NCBI GenBank assembly: GCA_022821805.1
Contig: JAJECX010000038.1
Location: forward strand, 62,001-126,000
Length of the DNA: 64,000 nt
Reading direction: 5' to 3'
Origin: Anaerolineae bacterium
Lineage (GTDB): Bacteria; Chloroflexota; Anaerolineae; Aggregatilineales; Phototrophicaceae
Numbering within the stretch: the stretch's first letter is position 1; every line of letters begins with the position of its first letter. Shown here in pieces: positions 17,194 to 25,193 of this stretch. The notes beneath the pieces are model-generated. The model worked only from the letters and a program-made list of their open reading frames with translations. It was not told where the DNA came from and did not search any database. Made by a program: the position numbers and the translations under genes.

Positions 17194-17494
17194 AACTACA
17201 TCTCCCATAGATTGTATTGAAGACATGCCTAACTAAACGTACGAGCGTTTCGTTAGCATAACATTATCGTCGCAGATCTTGCAACGCATGATAGAATTGC
17301 GCTTGGCAATAGCAGGCTACGCGACGGGTCACACTTCTCGGCGTGTGTACGGAGAAGCTCGTAAAGATGACACTGACTCTTTCGCTTTTGCTCCAAATTC
17401 GGCGGCAATTTCAGGTTCCCCTAGATCGCATAGCATCTAGAAATCGCTGGAACGTAAACGTATATGTTGAGAACTTAACTTATAGTTTACCATC
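17194..17494. other. Intergenic region, AT-rich, no gene seen
   Basis: Between the DUF2335 pair and htpG. It contains one modest inverted repeat, CTTCTC (17334-17339) with GAGAAG (17352-17357). No CIRCE element, tRNA or open frame with a ribosome site was found. Confidence 0.5.
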
Positions 17495-17523
17495 TTGTTT
17501 TCGCCTTTCACTAGCGCTATAGA
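17495..17523 (+). promoter_or_regulatory. Candidate sigma-70 promoter for htpG
   Basis: TTGTTT (17495-17500), 17-base spacer, TATAGA (17518-17523), 74 bases before the htpG start. Spacing is ideal and the hexamers moderate matches. Confidence 0.45.
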
Positions 17524-17597
17524 AAACAGGCGACACTTCGTTATAGAAACTGCCACTGTACGCAACAGCGGCGTGTTTTCACTGGCAAGGACAGACC

Positions 17598-19619
17598 ATG
17601 AGCGAACAACGTAGTTTTCAGGCGGAGACGCAGCAACTGCTGAACATTCTGATTCACTCGCTGTACACGGAGAAGGAGATCTTCCTGCGCGAGCTGATTT
17701 CGAATGCTTCGGACGCGCTGAATCGGCTGCAATTTGAAATGCTGACCAATGACGCTGTCGTTGACGCGCAAGCCGATTTGGAGATTCACATCGAGTTGGA
17801 TGAAGAGGCGAAGACGCTGACGGTCAGCGATACCGGCATTGGCATGAATCGCGCGGAGATCATCGCTGGTTTGGGCACGATTGCGAAATCGGGGGCGAAG
17901 GCATTCATCGAGGCGATGGCGGACAAGCCGGATGACGCGGCCGCCATCATTGGGCAGTTCGGCGTCGGCTTCTATTCCGCTTTTATGGTGGCGAAGCAGG
18001 TGGATGTGATATCGCGTTCTTTCCGGAGCGAGGACGAGGCGGTCAAGTGGTCGGCGACCGGCGGGACGAATTACACGCTGGAGACGGTATCGAAGGATCT
18101 GCGCGGCACCGAGGTCGTGATTCATTTGAAGGATGACGAGGAGGAATTCACGCGCGGCTTCCGCGTCAAGGACATCATCCGGCGGCATTCGGATTATGTG
18201 GAGTTTCCGATTTATGTGGGCGATGATGAAGAGCCGACCAACAAGCAGCAGGCGATCTGGCGGCGGGGACCGTCTGAGCTCGAGGATGAGGAATACGATA
18301 GCTTCTACAAGATGCTGACGATGGATTTCGCTGGCGCGAACCATCATATTCACATGCGCGCTGATGTGCCGATGCAGTTTTACGCGCTGCTGTTTGTGCC
18401 GGGCAGCGGGCAGCAGAATATGTTCAGTCCGCGCAAGGAGCCGGGCTTGAAGCTTTATGCGCGCAAGGTGCTGATCGAGGAATACAATCGGGATTTGCTG
18501 CCGGAGTATCTGAGCTTCGTGCAAGGCGTGGTCGATAGCGAGGATCTCCCGCTGAGCGTGACGCGGGAGAGCATTCAAGCGACGCGGGTGATGGCGAGCT
18601 TGAAGAAGACGATCACGCGGCGGGTGCTCTCCGAATTGAAGCGCATGGCGAAGAATGACCGCGACAAATACCTGACCATCTTTCAGGAGTTTGGCGGATT
18701 CTTGAAGCAGGGTTTGGTGATCGAGTCCGAGGATCGGGGGGATCTGGAGCCGCTGATGTTCTTCCAGACGACGCACGATGATGACCCGAGCCAGTTTCAT
18801 ACGCTGGATGACTATGTCGAGCGGATGTCGGAGAATCAGGACGATATCTATTATGTAGTGGCTGATGACTACGGGAGCGGCTCGCGCAGTCCGCATTTGG
18901 ACCCCTTCCGGCAGCGCGGGATTGAAGTGCTCTACTTCACGCATCCGGTGGATGCGATGCTGCCGATGGGCTTGGTTGATTTCAAGGGGCGCAAGCTGGT
19001 CAGCGTCGATTCGGCCGAATTGGATCTGGCGGCGGTCGGCGAGGAAGCTGGGGCTGAAGAGGCGGCGCAAGAGGCGGTCGGCGCCGATTCGTTCGCCGCG
19101 CTGTCGCAGCGGGTCAAGGCAATATTGGGCGGGCGCGTTAGCGATGTGCGCGAGAGCAAGACCTTGGTGGGCAGCCCGGCGCGGCTGGTCAGCGAGGACG
19201 AGAGCGCGAACCGCTATATGTTCCGCATCAATCGCTTGCTGGACCAGGATTATGAGCTGCCGGTCAAGGCGTTGGAGCTAAATCCGCGGCATCCGCTGAT
19301 GCACAATTTGAGCGGCATGATCGCAAATGGCGGCGCTGACGATTTGATTGACGCGGTGGTTGAGCAGGTCTTCGAGACGGCGCTGCTGCAGGACGGGATC
19401 CATCCGGATCCGTCGAGCATGGCGGATAGGCTGACGCTGTTGATGCAGGCGGCGACGGGATCGGCCGGCGCGGACCTGGACTTCGCCGCGGCGCAGACGG
19501 TCATCAGCGAGCCGGCCGCTGAGGAGGCGCCGCAAATTGACCTGGGCGATCTGGATATCGAGGATGCAAATTTCGAGCCAATTGCCAACGATCAGCCCGA
19601 ACCCGAGGACGAAAAGTGA
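17598..19619 (+). CDS. htpG: Molecular chaperone HtpG (Hsp90)
   Basis: 673-residue cytosolic ATP-dependent chaperone. GHKL ATPase domain: EIFLRELISNASDALNR near 24-41, DTGIGM near 80, GQFGVGFYSAF near 122. The middle domain includes ARKVLIEEYNRDLLPEYL near 290 and the conserved SVTRESIQ near 323; the C-terminal dimerisation domain ends with an acidic tail (DIEDANFEPIAND...EDEK). Full length compared with the family's 610-650. No MEEVD motif, as expected in bacteria. The long open frame on the other strand here is a shadow. Confidence 0.97.
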   Translation: MSEQRSFQAETQQLLNILIHSLYTEKEIFLRELISNASDALNRLQFEMLTNDAVVDAQADLEIHIELDEEAKTLTVSDTGIGMNRAEIIAGLGTIAKSGAKAFIEAMADKPDDAAAIIGQFGVGFYSAFMVAKQVDVISRSFRSEDEAVKWSATGGTNYTLETVSKDLRGTEVVIHLKDDEEEFTRGFRVKDIIRRHSDYVEFPIYVGDDEEPTNKQQAIWRRGPSELEDEEYDSFYKMLTMDFAGANHHIHMRADVPMQFYALLFVPGSGQQNMFSPRKEPGLKLYARKVLIEEYNRDLLPEYLSFVQGVVDSEDLPLSVTRESIQATRVMASLKKTITRRVLSELKRMAKNDRDKYLTIFQEFGGFLKQGLVIESEDRGDLEPLMFFQTTHDDDPSQFHTLDDYVERMSENQDDIYYVVADDYGSGSRSPHLDPFRQRGIEVLYFTHPVDAMLPMGLVDFKGRKLVSVDSAELDLAAVGEEAGAEEAAQEAVGADSFAALSQRVKAILGGRVSDVRESKTLVGSPARLVSEDESANRYMFRINRLLDQDYELPVKALELNPRHPLMHNLSGMIANGGADDLIDAVVEQVFETALLQDGIHPDPSSMADRLTLLMQAATGSAGADLDFAAAQTVISEPAAEEAPQIDLGDLDIEDANFEPIANDQPEPEDEK

Positions 19620-19649
19620 TTTCCCAGGCGCTATTGCGGAGGAACTGAA

Positions 19650-20078
19650 ATGGCGGAGAACAAGACGCAGCGCAATGACGGCGATGTGCTGGCTTATCTG
19701 GAGTCGGTATCGAACAAGCGCCGGCGGGAAGACTCGCTCGTCGTCAAAGAGCTGATGGAAGAGGTCACGGGCGAGCCGGCTGAGATGTGGGGGACGAGCA
19801 TCGTCGGCTTCGGCAGCTATCATTATCGCTACGCCAGCGGGCGGGAAGGCGATTTTATGCTCACCGGTTTCGCGCCGCGCAAACAGGCGCTGACGCTCTA
19901 TATCATGGGCGGGCACGAGCGCTACGATGCGTTGATGGCCAGGCTGGGCAAACATCGCACCGGCAGTTCCTGTGTGTACATCAACAAGCTGGCGGATGTC
20001 GATTTGGCTGTGCTGCGCGAACTGATCGCGGAATCGGTGGAATATATGCGGAACGCGGATCATATCGCGGGTGACTGA
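19650..20078 (+). CDS. DUF1801 domain protein
   Basis: 142 residues, ATG preceded by GGAGGAACTGAA. The N-terminus DVLAYLESVSNKRRRED is the start of the DUF1801/YdhG-like fold; GTSIVGFGSYHYRYASG and FAPRKQALTLYIMGG are its conserved strands; KHRTGSSCVYINKLADVD follows. The family is small, soluble and of uncertain function (a beta-alpha fold related to phosphoribosyl- or iron-binding YdhG proteins). It follows htpG by 30 bases and may be read with it. Confidence 0.85.
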   Translation: MAENKTQRNDGDVLAYLESVSNKRRREDSLVVKELMEEVTGEPAEMWGTSIVGFGSYHYRYASGREGDFMLTGFAPRKQALTLYIMGGHERYDALMARLGKHRTGSSCVYINKLADVDLAVLRELIAESVEYMRNADHIAGD

Positions 20079-20105
20079 CGGCTGCGGTAGAAGCATAAAC
20101 ATTAT

Positions 20106-20153
20106 TTCACCACCGAGGAGAAGAGGACACACAGAGGTCACAGAGTCTTTGTA
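20106..20153. repeat. CACAGAG-type intergenic repeat, family B
   Basis: TTCACCACCGAGGAGAAG, then AGGACACACAGAGGTCACAGAG, directly after the DUF1801 gene. Confidence 0.75.
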
Positions 20154-20279
20154 GGCTTGATGGCTTTCTGAGGCGGTGGGGTCTTTTCCCTCACAAGTTG
20201 AGCGACGGGCGACGGACTTATATGCCCTTGCGTATAGATATGTAGTCGCAATCGTCGCGGAGTCCGCATTGTGTATAAT

Positions 20280-20852
20280 ATGAGCAATGACGAAAAGGGG
20301 ACCATCGGTTCTGACGCGATGGACGGATTGAAGTTACTCGGTCAAATTGCAAAGGGCATCGGCAAGACTGTCGGCATCGTTGGCAAGGGCATTGGTTTGA
20401 CCGGACAAGCGCTAAATGACGGCTCAATTGCAGTGAGGACGGCCATGCCAGTAACAGAATTGACTTCAGTGTTCAATACAACCGATGAGACGATCAGGTT
20501 CATCAATCAGGAATCGCCGCGGGACAGCAAGGAGATCCTGCCGCAGAGCGCGGTATCGATGAAGACGCAAAAGACCGAGGGCGCCTGGGTGCCCTGGTTT
20601 CATCCGCCGCGTTTCGCGCCATTCAGCCGCCGGCGCATGGAGATCGTGGTGGATGATGTGCCGGTGATGTATCTGTGGCAGCGCGATGACCATATCTATT
20701 GGTGCAATCGGCTGGACAGCCAGGGCAATCCGGCGAAAGCCTACGAGGTGCCGGGCATTTCGCATGTGGGTGGCAAGCGTATGCTGGTGGTGCGGAATGA
20801 TCCGGAGAATGGCTACAGCGCGTTCCTGAGCGAGAGCGTGGAGAGCGCCTAA
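20280..20852 (+). CDS. Hypothetical protein with Gly-rich helix and C-terminal beta domain
   Basis: 190 residues. A glycine-rich amphipathic stretch (LLGQIAKGIGKTVGIVGKG, about 15-40) precedes a probable beta domain with VPWFHPPRFAPFSRRRMEI near 100, VPVMYLWQRDDHIYWCNR near 124 and SHVGGKRMLVVRNDPENGY near 157. No signal peptide and no recognised family. A TATAAT sits directly before the ATG at 20280-20282, so a later start or a leaderless transcript is possible; the part before about residue 80 is AT-richer than the rest, so the gene may be composite. Confidence 0.6.
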   Translation: MSNDEKGTIGSDAMDGLKLLGQIAKGIGKTVGIVGKGIGLTGQALNDGSIAVRTAMPVTELTSVFNTTDETIRFINQESPRDSKEILPQSAVSMKTQKTEGAWVPWFHPPRFAPFSRRRMEIVVDDVPVMYLWQRDDHIYWCNRLDSQGNPAKAYEVPGISHVGGKRMLVVRNDPENGYSAFLSESVESA

Positions 20853-20875
20853 GGCGGTATCGCCATACAGTTCGT

Positions 20876-20910
20876 ACACCACAGAGAATGCCGCGGGCGC
20901 GGAGAGAGAA
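20876..20910. repeat. CACAGAG-type intergenic repeat, family B
   Basis: ACACCACAGAGAATGCCGCG then GGCGCGGAGAGAGAA. Its last part supplies the GGAGAG ribosome site of the following VOC gene, so the repeat doubles as leader. Confidence 0.6.
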
Positions 20911-20911
20911 C

Positions 20912-21298
20912 ATGATAACAACAATCGCGACAGTGACCGTCTTCGTCGAAGATCAAGATCGGGCGAAGGCTTTTTACACTGAGAAGCTGGGATTCGAGTT
21001 GATCAATGATTCGGAGATGTTCCCGGGGGCGGGCATGCGCTGGCTGACGGTGGCGCCGAAGGGCTGCCCGACTGAGCTGACGCTCTTCCCAATGGGCGGG
21101 CAGTGGGAGCACTATCGCGAGGCGATGGGCAAGCCACAGTGCTTCACGCTGCATTGCGACGACCTCATGGAGACGTATCGCGAGCTCACGGCGAAGGGCG
21201 TGCAATTTCTGGGCGAGCCGCAGGCGCAGGATTGGGGCAGCTTCGCGATGCTGGTCGATTCGGAAGGCAATCAGATCGTCTTGGGGCAGCGGGCTTAG
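20912..21298 (+). CDS. VOC (glyoxalase/bleomycin-resistance) superfamily protein, copy 1
   Basis: 128 residues with two beta-alpha-beta-beta-beta units: TVTVFVEDQDRAKAFYTEKL opens the first and CDDLMETYRELTAKGVQF the second; the end SFAMLVDSEGNQIVLGQ is typical. Possible metal or substrate residues include the conserved Glu/His in HYREAM and FTLHCDD. ATG at 20912 is behind GGAGAGAGAA. Its close paralogue lies 120 bases downstream. Substrate unknown; such proteins include glyoxalases, dioxygenases and antibiotic-binding proteins. Confidence 0.88.
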   Translation: MITTIATVTVFVEDQDRAKAFYTEKLGFELINDSEMFPGAGMRWLTVAPKGCPTELTLFPMGGQWEHYREAMGKPQCFTLHCDDLMETYRELTAKGVQFLGEPQAQDWGSFAMLVDSEGNQIVLGQRA

Positions 21299-21345
21299 GG
21301 CTTGGCAGCTAGACGACCAAGCCAATATCATAAAACTTGAGAGGC

Positions 21346-21397
21346 GGGCGACCTGATAGGGCACGTAGACATCGCCCGTCGGTCGCCCCTACAGTTT
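21346..21397. repeat. Palindromic repeat family A, extended form
   Basis: GGGCGACCTGATAGG (from 21346), an inserted GCACGTAGACATCGCCCGTC, then GGTCGCCCCTACAGTTTTTG. The outer arms match the simple element at 28034-28054, so this copy looks like that element with about 20 extra bases between the arms. Lies between the two VOC genes. Confidence 0.8.
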
Positions 21398-21418
21398 TTG
21401 CGAAATAGGAGGGTGAAG

Positions 21419-21802
21419 ATGATTAGCAGAGTGGGCACGGTATCAGTATTTGTGGAAGATCAGGACCGGGCGAAAGCCTTCTATACCGAGAAGCTCGGCA
21501 TGGAGTGCAGGGCCGACAACGAAATGTGGCCCGGCGCCGAGTCACGCTGGCTTTCGGTGGCGCCGGCAGGGGCGGAGACGCAAATCGTGCTTTACAAGTT
21601 CGATGAGAATTGGGAACACTATCGCTCGACCTTCCAACAGTCGCAATCGCTGACGCTGCAATGCGAGGACATTGACGAGACCTACCGTGTATATAGGGAA
21701 AGGGGCGTCGAGTTTCTGGGCGAGCCGGAGACACAATTTTGGGGTCGTTTTGTGATGATGAAGGACTCGGAAGGCAATACGCTGATTCTGGTCCAGGTGT
21801 AA
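21419..21802 (+). CDS. VOC superfamily protein, copy 2
   Basis: 127 residues, clear paralogue of the 20912-21298 protein: both read FVEDQDRAKAFYTEKLG, share GEP near 100 and end in an SEGN(Q/T)-I-L motif. ATG at 21419 has AGGAGGGTGAAG just upstream, a near-perfect ribosome site. The stop TAA overlaps the cinA ATG by one base (TAATG), so cinA translation is probably coupled to it. The pair arose by local duplication and then diverged. Confidence 0.88.
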   Translation: MISRVGTVSVFVEDQDRAKAFYTEKLGMECRADNEMWPGAESRWLSVAPAGAETQIVLYKFDENWEHYRSTFQQSQSLTLQCEDIDETYRVYRERGVEFLGEPETQFWGRFVMMKDSEGNTLILVQV

Positions 21803-22290
21803 TGGCGCGCGACTTGCTGGCGCTGTCGCAGCGGATTGGCGCGGCGCTGATTGAGCGGGACGCCACGGTTTGCGCGGCCGAGTCATGTACGGGCGGGCTG
21901 ATCCTCAGTACGCTTACGGATTGCGCTGGCAGTTCGGCTTATGTGGAAGGCGGCGTGGTCAGCTATTCAAATGAAGCCAAGATGCGGATTCTGGGTGTGC
22001 GCGAGGAAACGCTGATTGCCAATGGCGCAGTCAGTAAAGCGGTGGCGGCGGAGATGGCGCAGGGGGCGCTGGCGCTATACGGCGCTGATTATGCGCTGAG
22101 TGTGACAGGCGTCGCCGGACCCGGCGGCGGCAGTGCCGAGAAGCCGGTCGGCTTGACCTATATTGGCTTAGCGGGACCCGATGGGCTGCTGCAGGTGGCG
22201 CGGCAGGTTTGGGATGGTGACCGGATCGGGAACAAGACGGCGAGTGTGGAGGCGGCGCTGGAGATGCTGCTGACGGCGCTTGACGCTTAA
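21802..22290 (+). CDS. pncC: CinA-family nicotinamide-nucleotide amidohydrolase (PncC type)
   Basis: 162 residues, the stand-alone C-terminal CinA domain, which deamidates NMN to NaMN in NAD salvage. Motifs: CAAESCTGGLI (about 24-34) with the catalytic Ser, VSYSNEAKMRILGV near 55, and SVTGVAGPGGGSAEKPVG near 100. It lacks the N-terminal MoCF-like domain of full CinA, as do many PncC proteins. The start is set by the TAATG overlap with the VOC gene. Its last ~25 codons are duplicated, now degenerate, at 22905-23007. It overlaps the convergent Uma2 gene end by four bases. Confidence 0.9.
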   Translation: MARDLLALSQRIGAALIERDATVCAAESCTGGLILSTLTDCAGSSAYVEGGVVSYSNEAKMRILGVREETLIANGAVSKAVAAEMAQGALALYGADYALSVTGVAGPGGGSAEKPVGLTYIGLAGPDGLLQVARQVWDGDRIGNKTASVEAALEMLLTALDA

Positions 22291-22868
22291 CTTGCAGCGT
22301 TTTCCTCGAAGGGGATGCCGCGGTAAACCTGAGCGAGCGGCAAATTGCAATCCAGGACATCGAGCGGAACGACATCGTCCAGCTTTTCGAAGATTGTCGT
22401 CTGCCAGCCGGCTTCGGAGCGAACGGAGAGTTCAGCGCAGACGCGGTGCTGGTCGATGATCAGGTATGCCTGGATTGAAGGCACTTCATAATAGAGTACC
22501 TTCTTCTCTCTGCGGTCGATATCCATAGTAGATGGCGAGGTTACTTCAATCACGAGAACGGGATTGACTAGCTCCATTTCGTTGTCGCGGGCAAATTCTT
22601 CTTCCCCGCAGACGGCGGACATATCCGGATAGACGTAGCGCGTTTGGGCGGCTTTGACCCGCATCTCGCTGCTTAGCAGGAAACAGTCGGAATCATCAAG
22701 CTGTCGTCCGATGGCTACCGCTATGTTCATCATGATTCGATTATGCCTGCCTTTAGCGCCTGCCATGCAGCGTACTTCGCCATCAATGTACTCGTGTTTT
22801 TCGAAGTTCTTTTCTTCCCAGGCGAGGTATTCTTCGACGGTGAGGCGTGCTGGCGCTTCAACTACCAT
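22287..22868 (-). CDS. Uma2 family putative endonuclease, copy 1
   Basis: 193 residues of the Uma2/DUF820 PD-(D/E)xK fold. Visible: RLTVEEYLAWEE, YIDGEVRCMAG, the core YVYPDMSAVCGEEE (Asp near 91), VLVIEVTSPST (Glu in the second strand) and AYLIIDQHR. Uma2 proteins are nuclease-fold proteins, common in Chloroflexota and cyanobacteria, of unproven role (often called transposase-linked or defence-related). ATG at 22866-22868 has GAGAAC nearby; a GTG 12 bases upstream is possible. Its 3' end and the adjacent cinA end recur with copy 2. Confidence 0.88.
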   Translation of the reverse strand: MVVEAPARLTVEEYLAWEEKNFEKHEYIDGEVRCMAGAKGRHNRIMMNIAVAIGRQLDDSDCFLLSSEMRVKAAQTRYVYPDMSAVCGEEEFARDNEMELVNPVLVIEVTSPSTMDIDRREKKVLYYEVPSIQAYLIIDQHRVCAELSVRSEAGWQTTIFEKLDDVVPLDVLDCNLPLAQVYRGIPFEENAAS

Positions 22869-22904
22869 GTCAGTTCTCACGACAACTTATGTTGATCCAA
22901 GTAT

Positions 22905-23007
22905 AGCGCTTCTGCGCGAGAGGCAGCAAGATTGTGTAAACGGTAGACCGGTGGTGGCGAGTGTAATCGGTGCCTTGGAGCTGCTGCTGACGGCGCTAGA
23001 AGCTTAA
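22905..23007 (+). pseudogene. Degenerate duplicate of the cinA 3' end
   Basis: On the plus strand this reads ...VASVIGALELLLTALEA-stop, matching the true cinA end TASVEAALEMLLTALDA. Nucleotide identity continues past the stop into the end of Uma2 copy 2, exactly as the true cinA end continues into Uma2 copy 1. Only about 17-30 codons are recognisable; no start or domain, hence non-functional. Confidence 0.8.
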
Positions 23008-23585
23008 CTTGCAGCGTTCTCCTCGAAGGCGATGCCGCGATATATCTGAGCGAGCGGCACATCTAGGTTGAGCGCTTCGAGCAAGATCACATCATCCGGA
23101 TTCGTAAAGACTTGCAAACGCCAGCCCACATCGGCGCGTTCGTAAAGCTCCACATTAAGTCGGTGCTGGTCAATAATGAGGTAGGCTTGGACCGACGGCA
23201 GGCGCAGATAAGATTCGCGTTTCAGTCCGCGGTCATCGACCGCAGATGATGGCGATGTGACTTCGACGACCAGAATCGGGTTAAGTAGCGCAAGTCTGAA
23301 TTCGTCTTCATACTCCGGATTGCCACATACTACACTTAGGTCGGGGAATAAATACCTGTCGTCGCTGACTTTCAGCATCATGTCGCTAGTGTTGACCCGA
23401 CATGATGTCGATTCCAAGTGTCTGCCAAGGCAGATTATGATGTTGGCGGCAATTTGGCTGTGTTCGCCCACGCCGCCGGACATGTCATAGACTTCACCGT
23501 CGATGAGTTCGTGTTTGAATTCGCTGTTCGCTACGAAAGCAAGAAACTCGCTCGCGGTCCAATAGCGCTTGGGATTGGTTGCCAC
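23004..23585 (-). CDS. Uma2 family putative endonuclease, copy 2
   Basis: 193 residues, paralogue of copy 1: WTASEFLAF, LIDGEVYDMSG, the core YLFPDLSVVCGNPE, ILVVEVTSPSS, AYLIIDQHR and the near-identical C-terminus QIYRGIAFEENAAS. Active-site Asp and Glu are kept. A GTG start at 23583-23585 is chosen for its GGAG seven bases upstream; the frame open further upstream is not homologous to copy 1. The more diverged middle compared with the near-identical ends suggests an old duplication or later end conversion. Confidence 0.87.
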   Translation of the reverse strand: MATNPKRYWTASEFLAFVANSEFKHELIDGEVYDMSGGVGEHSQIAANIIICLGRHLESTSCRVNTSDMMLKVSDDRYLFPDLSVVCGNPEYEDEFRLALLNPILVVEVTSPSSAVDDRGLKRESYLRLPSVQAYLIIDQHRLNVELYERADVGWRLQVFTNPDDVILLEALNLDVPLAQIYRGIAFEENAAS

Positions 23586-23655
23586 AATACCGCTCCGATA
23601 TCGAATCGAAATAAGTATACCTGCTCCGCGCTCCCGCCGCATTTCTAAGCTGAAA

Positions 23656-24129
23656 TCACCACAAGCCCAGCGTCGCGCGCAGGATGCCGAATTCGCCAAT
23701 GTGATAGGAGTTGTGGGCGGCGATGACGAGGATCTCGCGCAGGATGGTATGACCGGGCTGGCCCTGGGGAATCTGCGCCATCAGTTCGCGCGCCGGATCC
23801 TGGACAATGGCGACCAATGCCGCGCGATCGGCGAGGAATTCATCAATTGTGCGCTGCCAAGCGGCGCTGTCGGCAATGGCGTCGGGCGGAGGCCAGTAGT
23901 CATCGGGGTGTTTCAAATACTGGTAATGCGGATTCTCGATATAATCGAGGATATCGGCTTGCGTGACGCGCAAGTGTTCGAGCAGATGCCAGAAGGAATA
24001 GGGCAGGTTGGGCGGCTTGGTATTGTAGTGCGCTGGCGGGAAGCCTTCGGTCGCGCTTTCAAAGAGCTGGTGCGCTTGACGCGCGGCCAAAGCCTTGACT
24101 AGCTGCTGGCGCAGGTGTTGGTCGTTCAT
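23656..24129 (-). CDS. DinB/YfiT superfamily protein
   Basis: 157-residue four-helix-bundle protein. SFWHLLEHLRVTQADIL (His near 45 and 49) and VIAAHNSYHIGEFGIL near the end carry the His residues that form the metal site of DinB-like thiol transferases and metalloenzymes. ATG at 24127-24129 has GGGAGGACTTGCC upstream, a good ribosome site. Physiological role unknown; related proteins use bacillithiol or mycothiol. Confidence 0.88.
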   Translation of the reverse strand: MNDQHLRQQLVKALAARQAHQLFESATEGFPPAHYNTKPPNLPYSFWHLLEHLRVTQADILDYIENPHYQYLKHPDDYWPPPDAIADSAAWQRTIDEFLADRAALVAIVQDPARELMAQIPQGQPGHTILREILVIAAHNSYHIGEFGILRATLGLW

Positions 24130-24444
24130 GGCAAGTCCTCCCGGCATTTTGCTGCTTGGGCATCGGCGGGATTGTATCATGTTGCCGCATCTAATTTGAG
24201 TTGTCAGGTCGATCGCGTAAGCGTAAGAGGCTTTGGCAATTGTCAGTGCAATAGTTATAATCTTTGAAGATCATGGTAGGTTGGCATCTCGGATGGGAGC
24301 GTGGAAGTCGCGCGATTCCGTGTCTGATACCGCGAGAACTCCCTCGAAATTGCCCTCTAAGCGATTTATGCGCGCCACAGGTACTAGCTACCTGCAACAT
24401 TTGTTTCGATTTGTCTTATGCTCAACATGATGGAGTAAAGTCAC
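24130..24444. other. Intergenic region, no gene seen
   Basis: 315 bases between divergent genes, so both promoters should be here. I see no strong hexamer pair, repeat of the three families or RNA gene. Confidence 0.4.
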
Positions 24445-24924
24445 GTGACATACGAGCCACAGACCGACAAGGATTTCTTGTCCGACGTATTTGAACCGGG
24501 ACCAGGACTGAAAGACGGCGGCTATGCCATCATCGCTGTCGATGTATTGACCAATCACAGCGACTTTGCCTGCCCAAATATGTCCCAGGCTATGGGACTC
24601 ATCGCCGAGATTCAAGGCAAGCACATCACCGAATTGCAGTTGTCGCGCGAGGCTGAATTGCAGAACTGGACGGAAGATCCATGCGAGCCCTACGCACTTT
24701 CGCTAACGCTCGAAAACGGCGCTAACGTGTGGCTGCCTTTGATCGATATGGAAGGCATAGATGGTGAATTTTCCATAGATACCGACATGGTTGAGAAGAC
24801 TTCAATGCAGAATCGCGCAACTGGTCATAACGAAGCTGCAACTGCTGCAGCCGTTTCCAGAGCCGCCCGTCGCCGTGAGGAGAAAGCAGCCCGCAAAGCG
24901 GAAAAACGGCGTAAGATCACCTGA
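24445..24924 (+). CDS. Hypothetical protein with basic C-terminal tail
   Basis: 159 residues from a GTG start (24445-24447) with GGAG nine bases upstream. The body contains GLKDGGYAIIAVDVLTNHS and YALSLTLENGANVWLPLIDM, suggesting a small alpha/beta domain. The tail is strongly Ala/Arg/Lys-rich (AARRREEKAARKAEKRRK), probably a helix that could bind nucleic acid. No family recognised. Somewhat AT-richer than its neighbours. Confidence 0.65.
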   Translation: MTYEPQTDKDFLSDVFEPGPGLKDGGYAIIAVDVLTNHSDFACPNMSQAMGLIAEIQGKHITELQLSREAELQNWTEDPCEPYALSLTLENGANVWLPLIDMEGIDGEFSIDTDMVEKTSMQNRATGHNEAATAAAVSRAARRREEKAARKAEKRRKIT

Positions 24925-25136
24925 GCGATGTTTCGCTTGCAATACACGTGTAAAGCCGCCGCAACAGCTCTACTGCTCGCCGCCGCGATTGACGCGCTGA
25001 GGAATTGGCGTATTTCGACAAGCCAGGGGCAAAAGAATTGGCAAATGCCTTAATGATTGGCTAAGGATTTCGTGATATCTTGTAATCAATCTTGGCGCGA
25101 GTGAGCAAATTGCGTCAGGCAAACGTATAGTAAGTG

Positions 25137-25167
25137 TTGGCAGCCGCGGGGAAAAATGCGCTACACT
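25137..25167 (+). promoter_or_regulatory. Candidate promoter of the first TPR gene
   Basis: TTGGCA (25137-25142), 19-base spacer, TACACT (25162-25167), 27 bases before the ATG. The 19-base spacing is long but is shared by the promoter of the paralogous gene downstream. Confidence 0.4.
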
Positions 25168-25193
25168 GTAGAGGAGTAGCAAACAGGACGCTC

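Noticed and set aside
17541-19070. 509-codon minus-strand open frame
   Set aside because: Exact shadow of htpG with skewed Arg/His/Leu composition; no ribosome site or motif.
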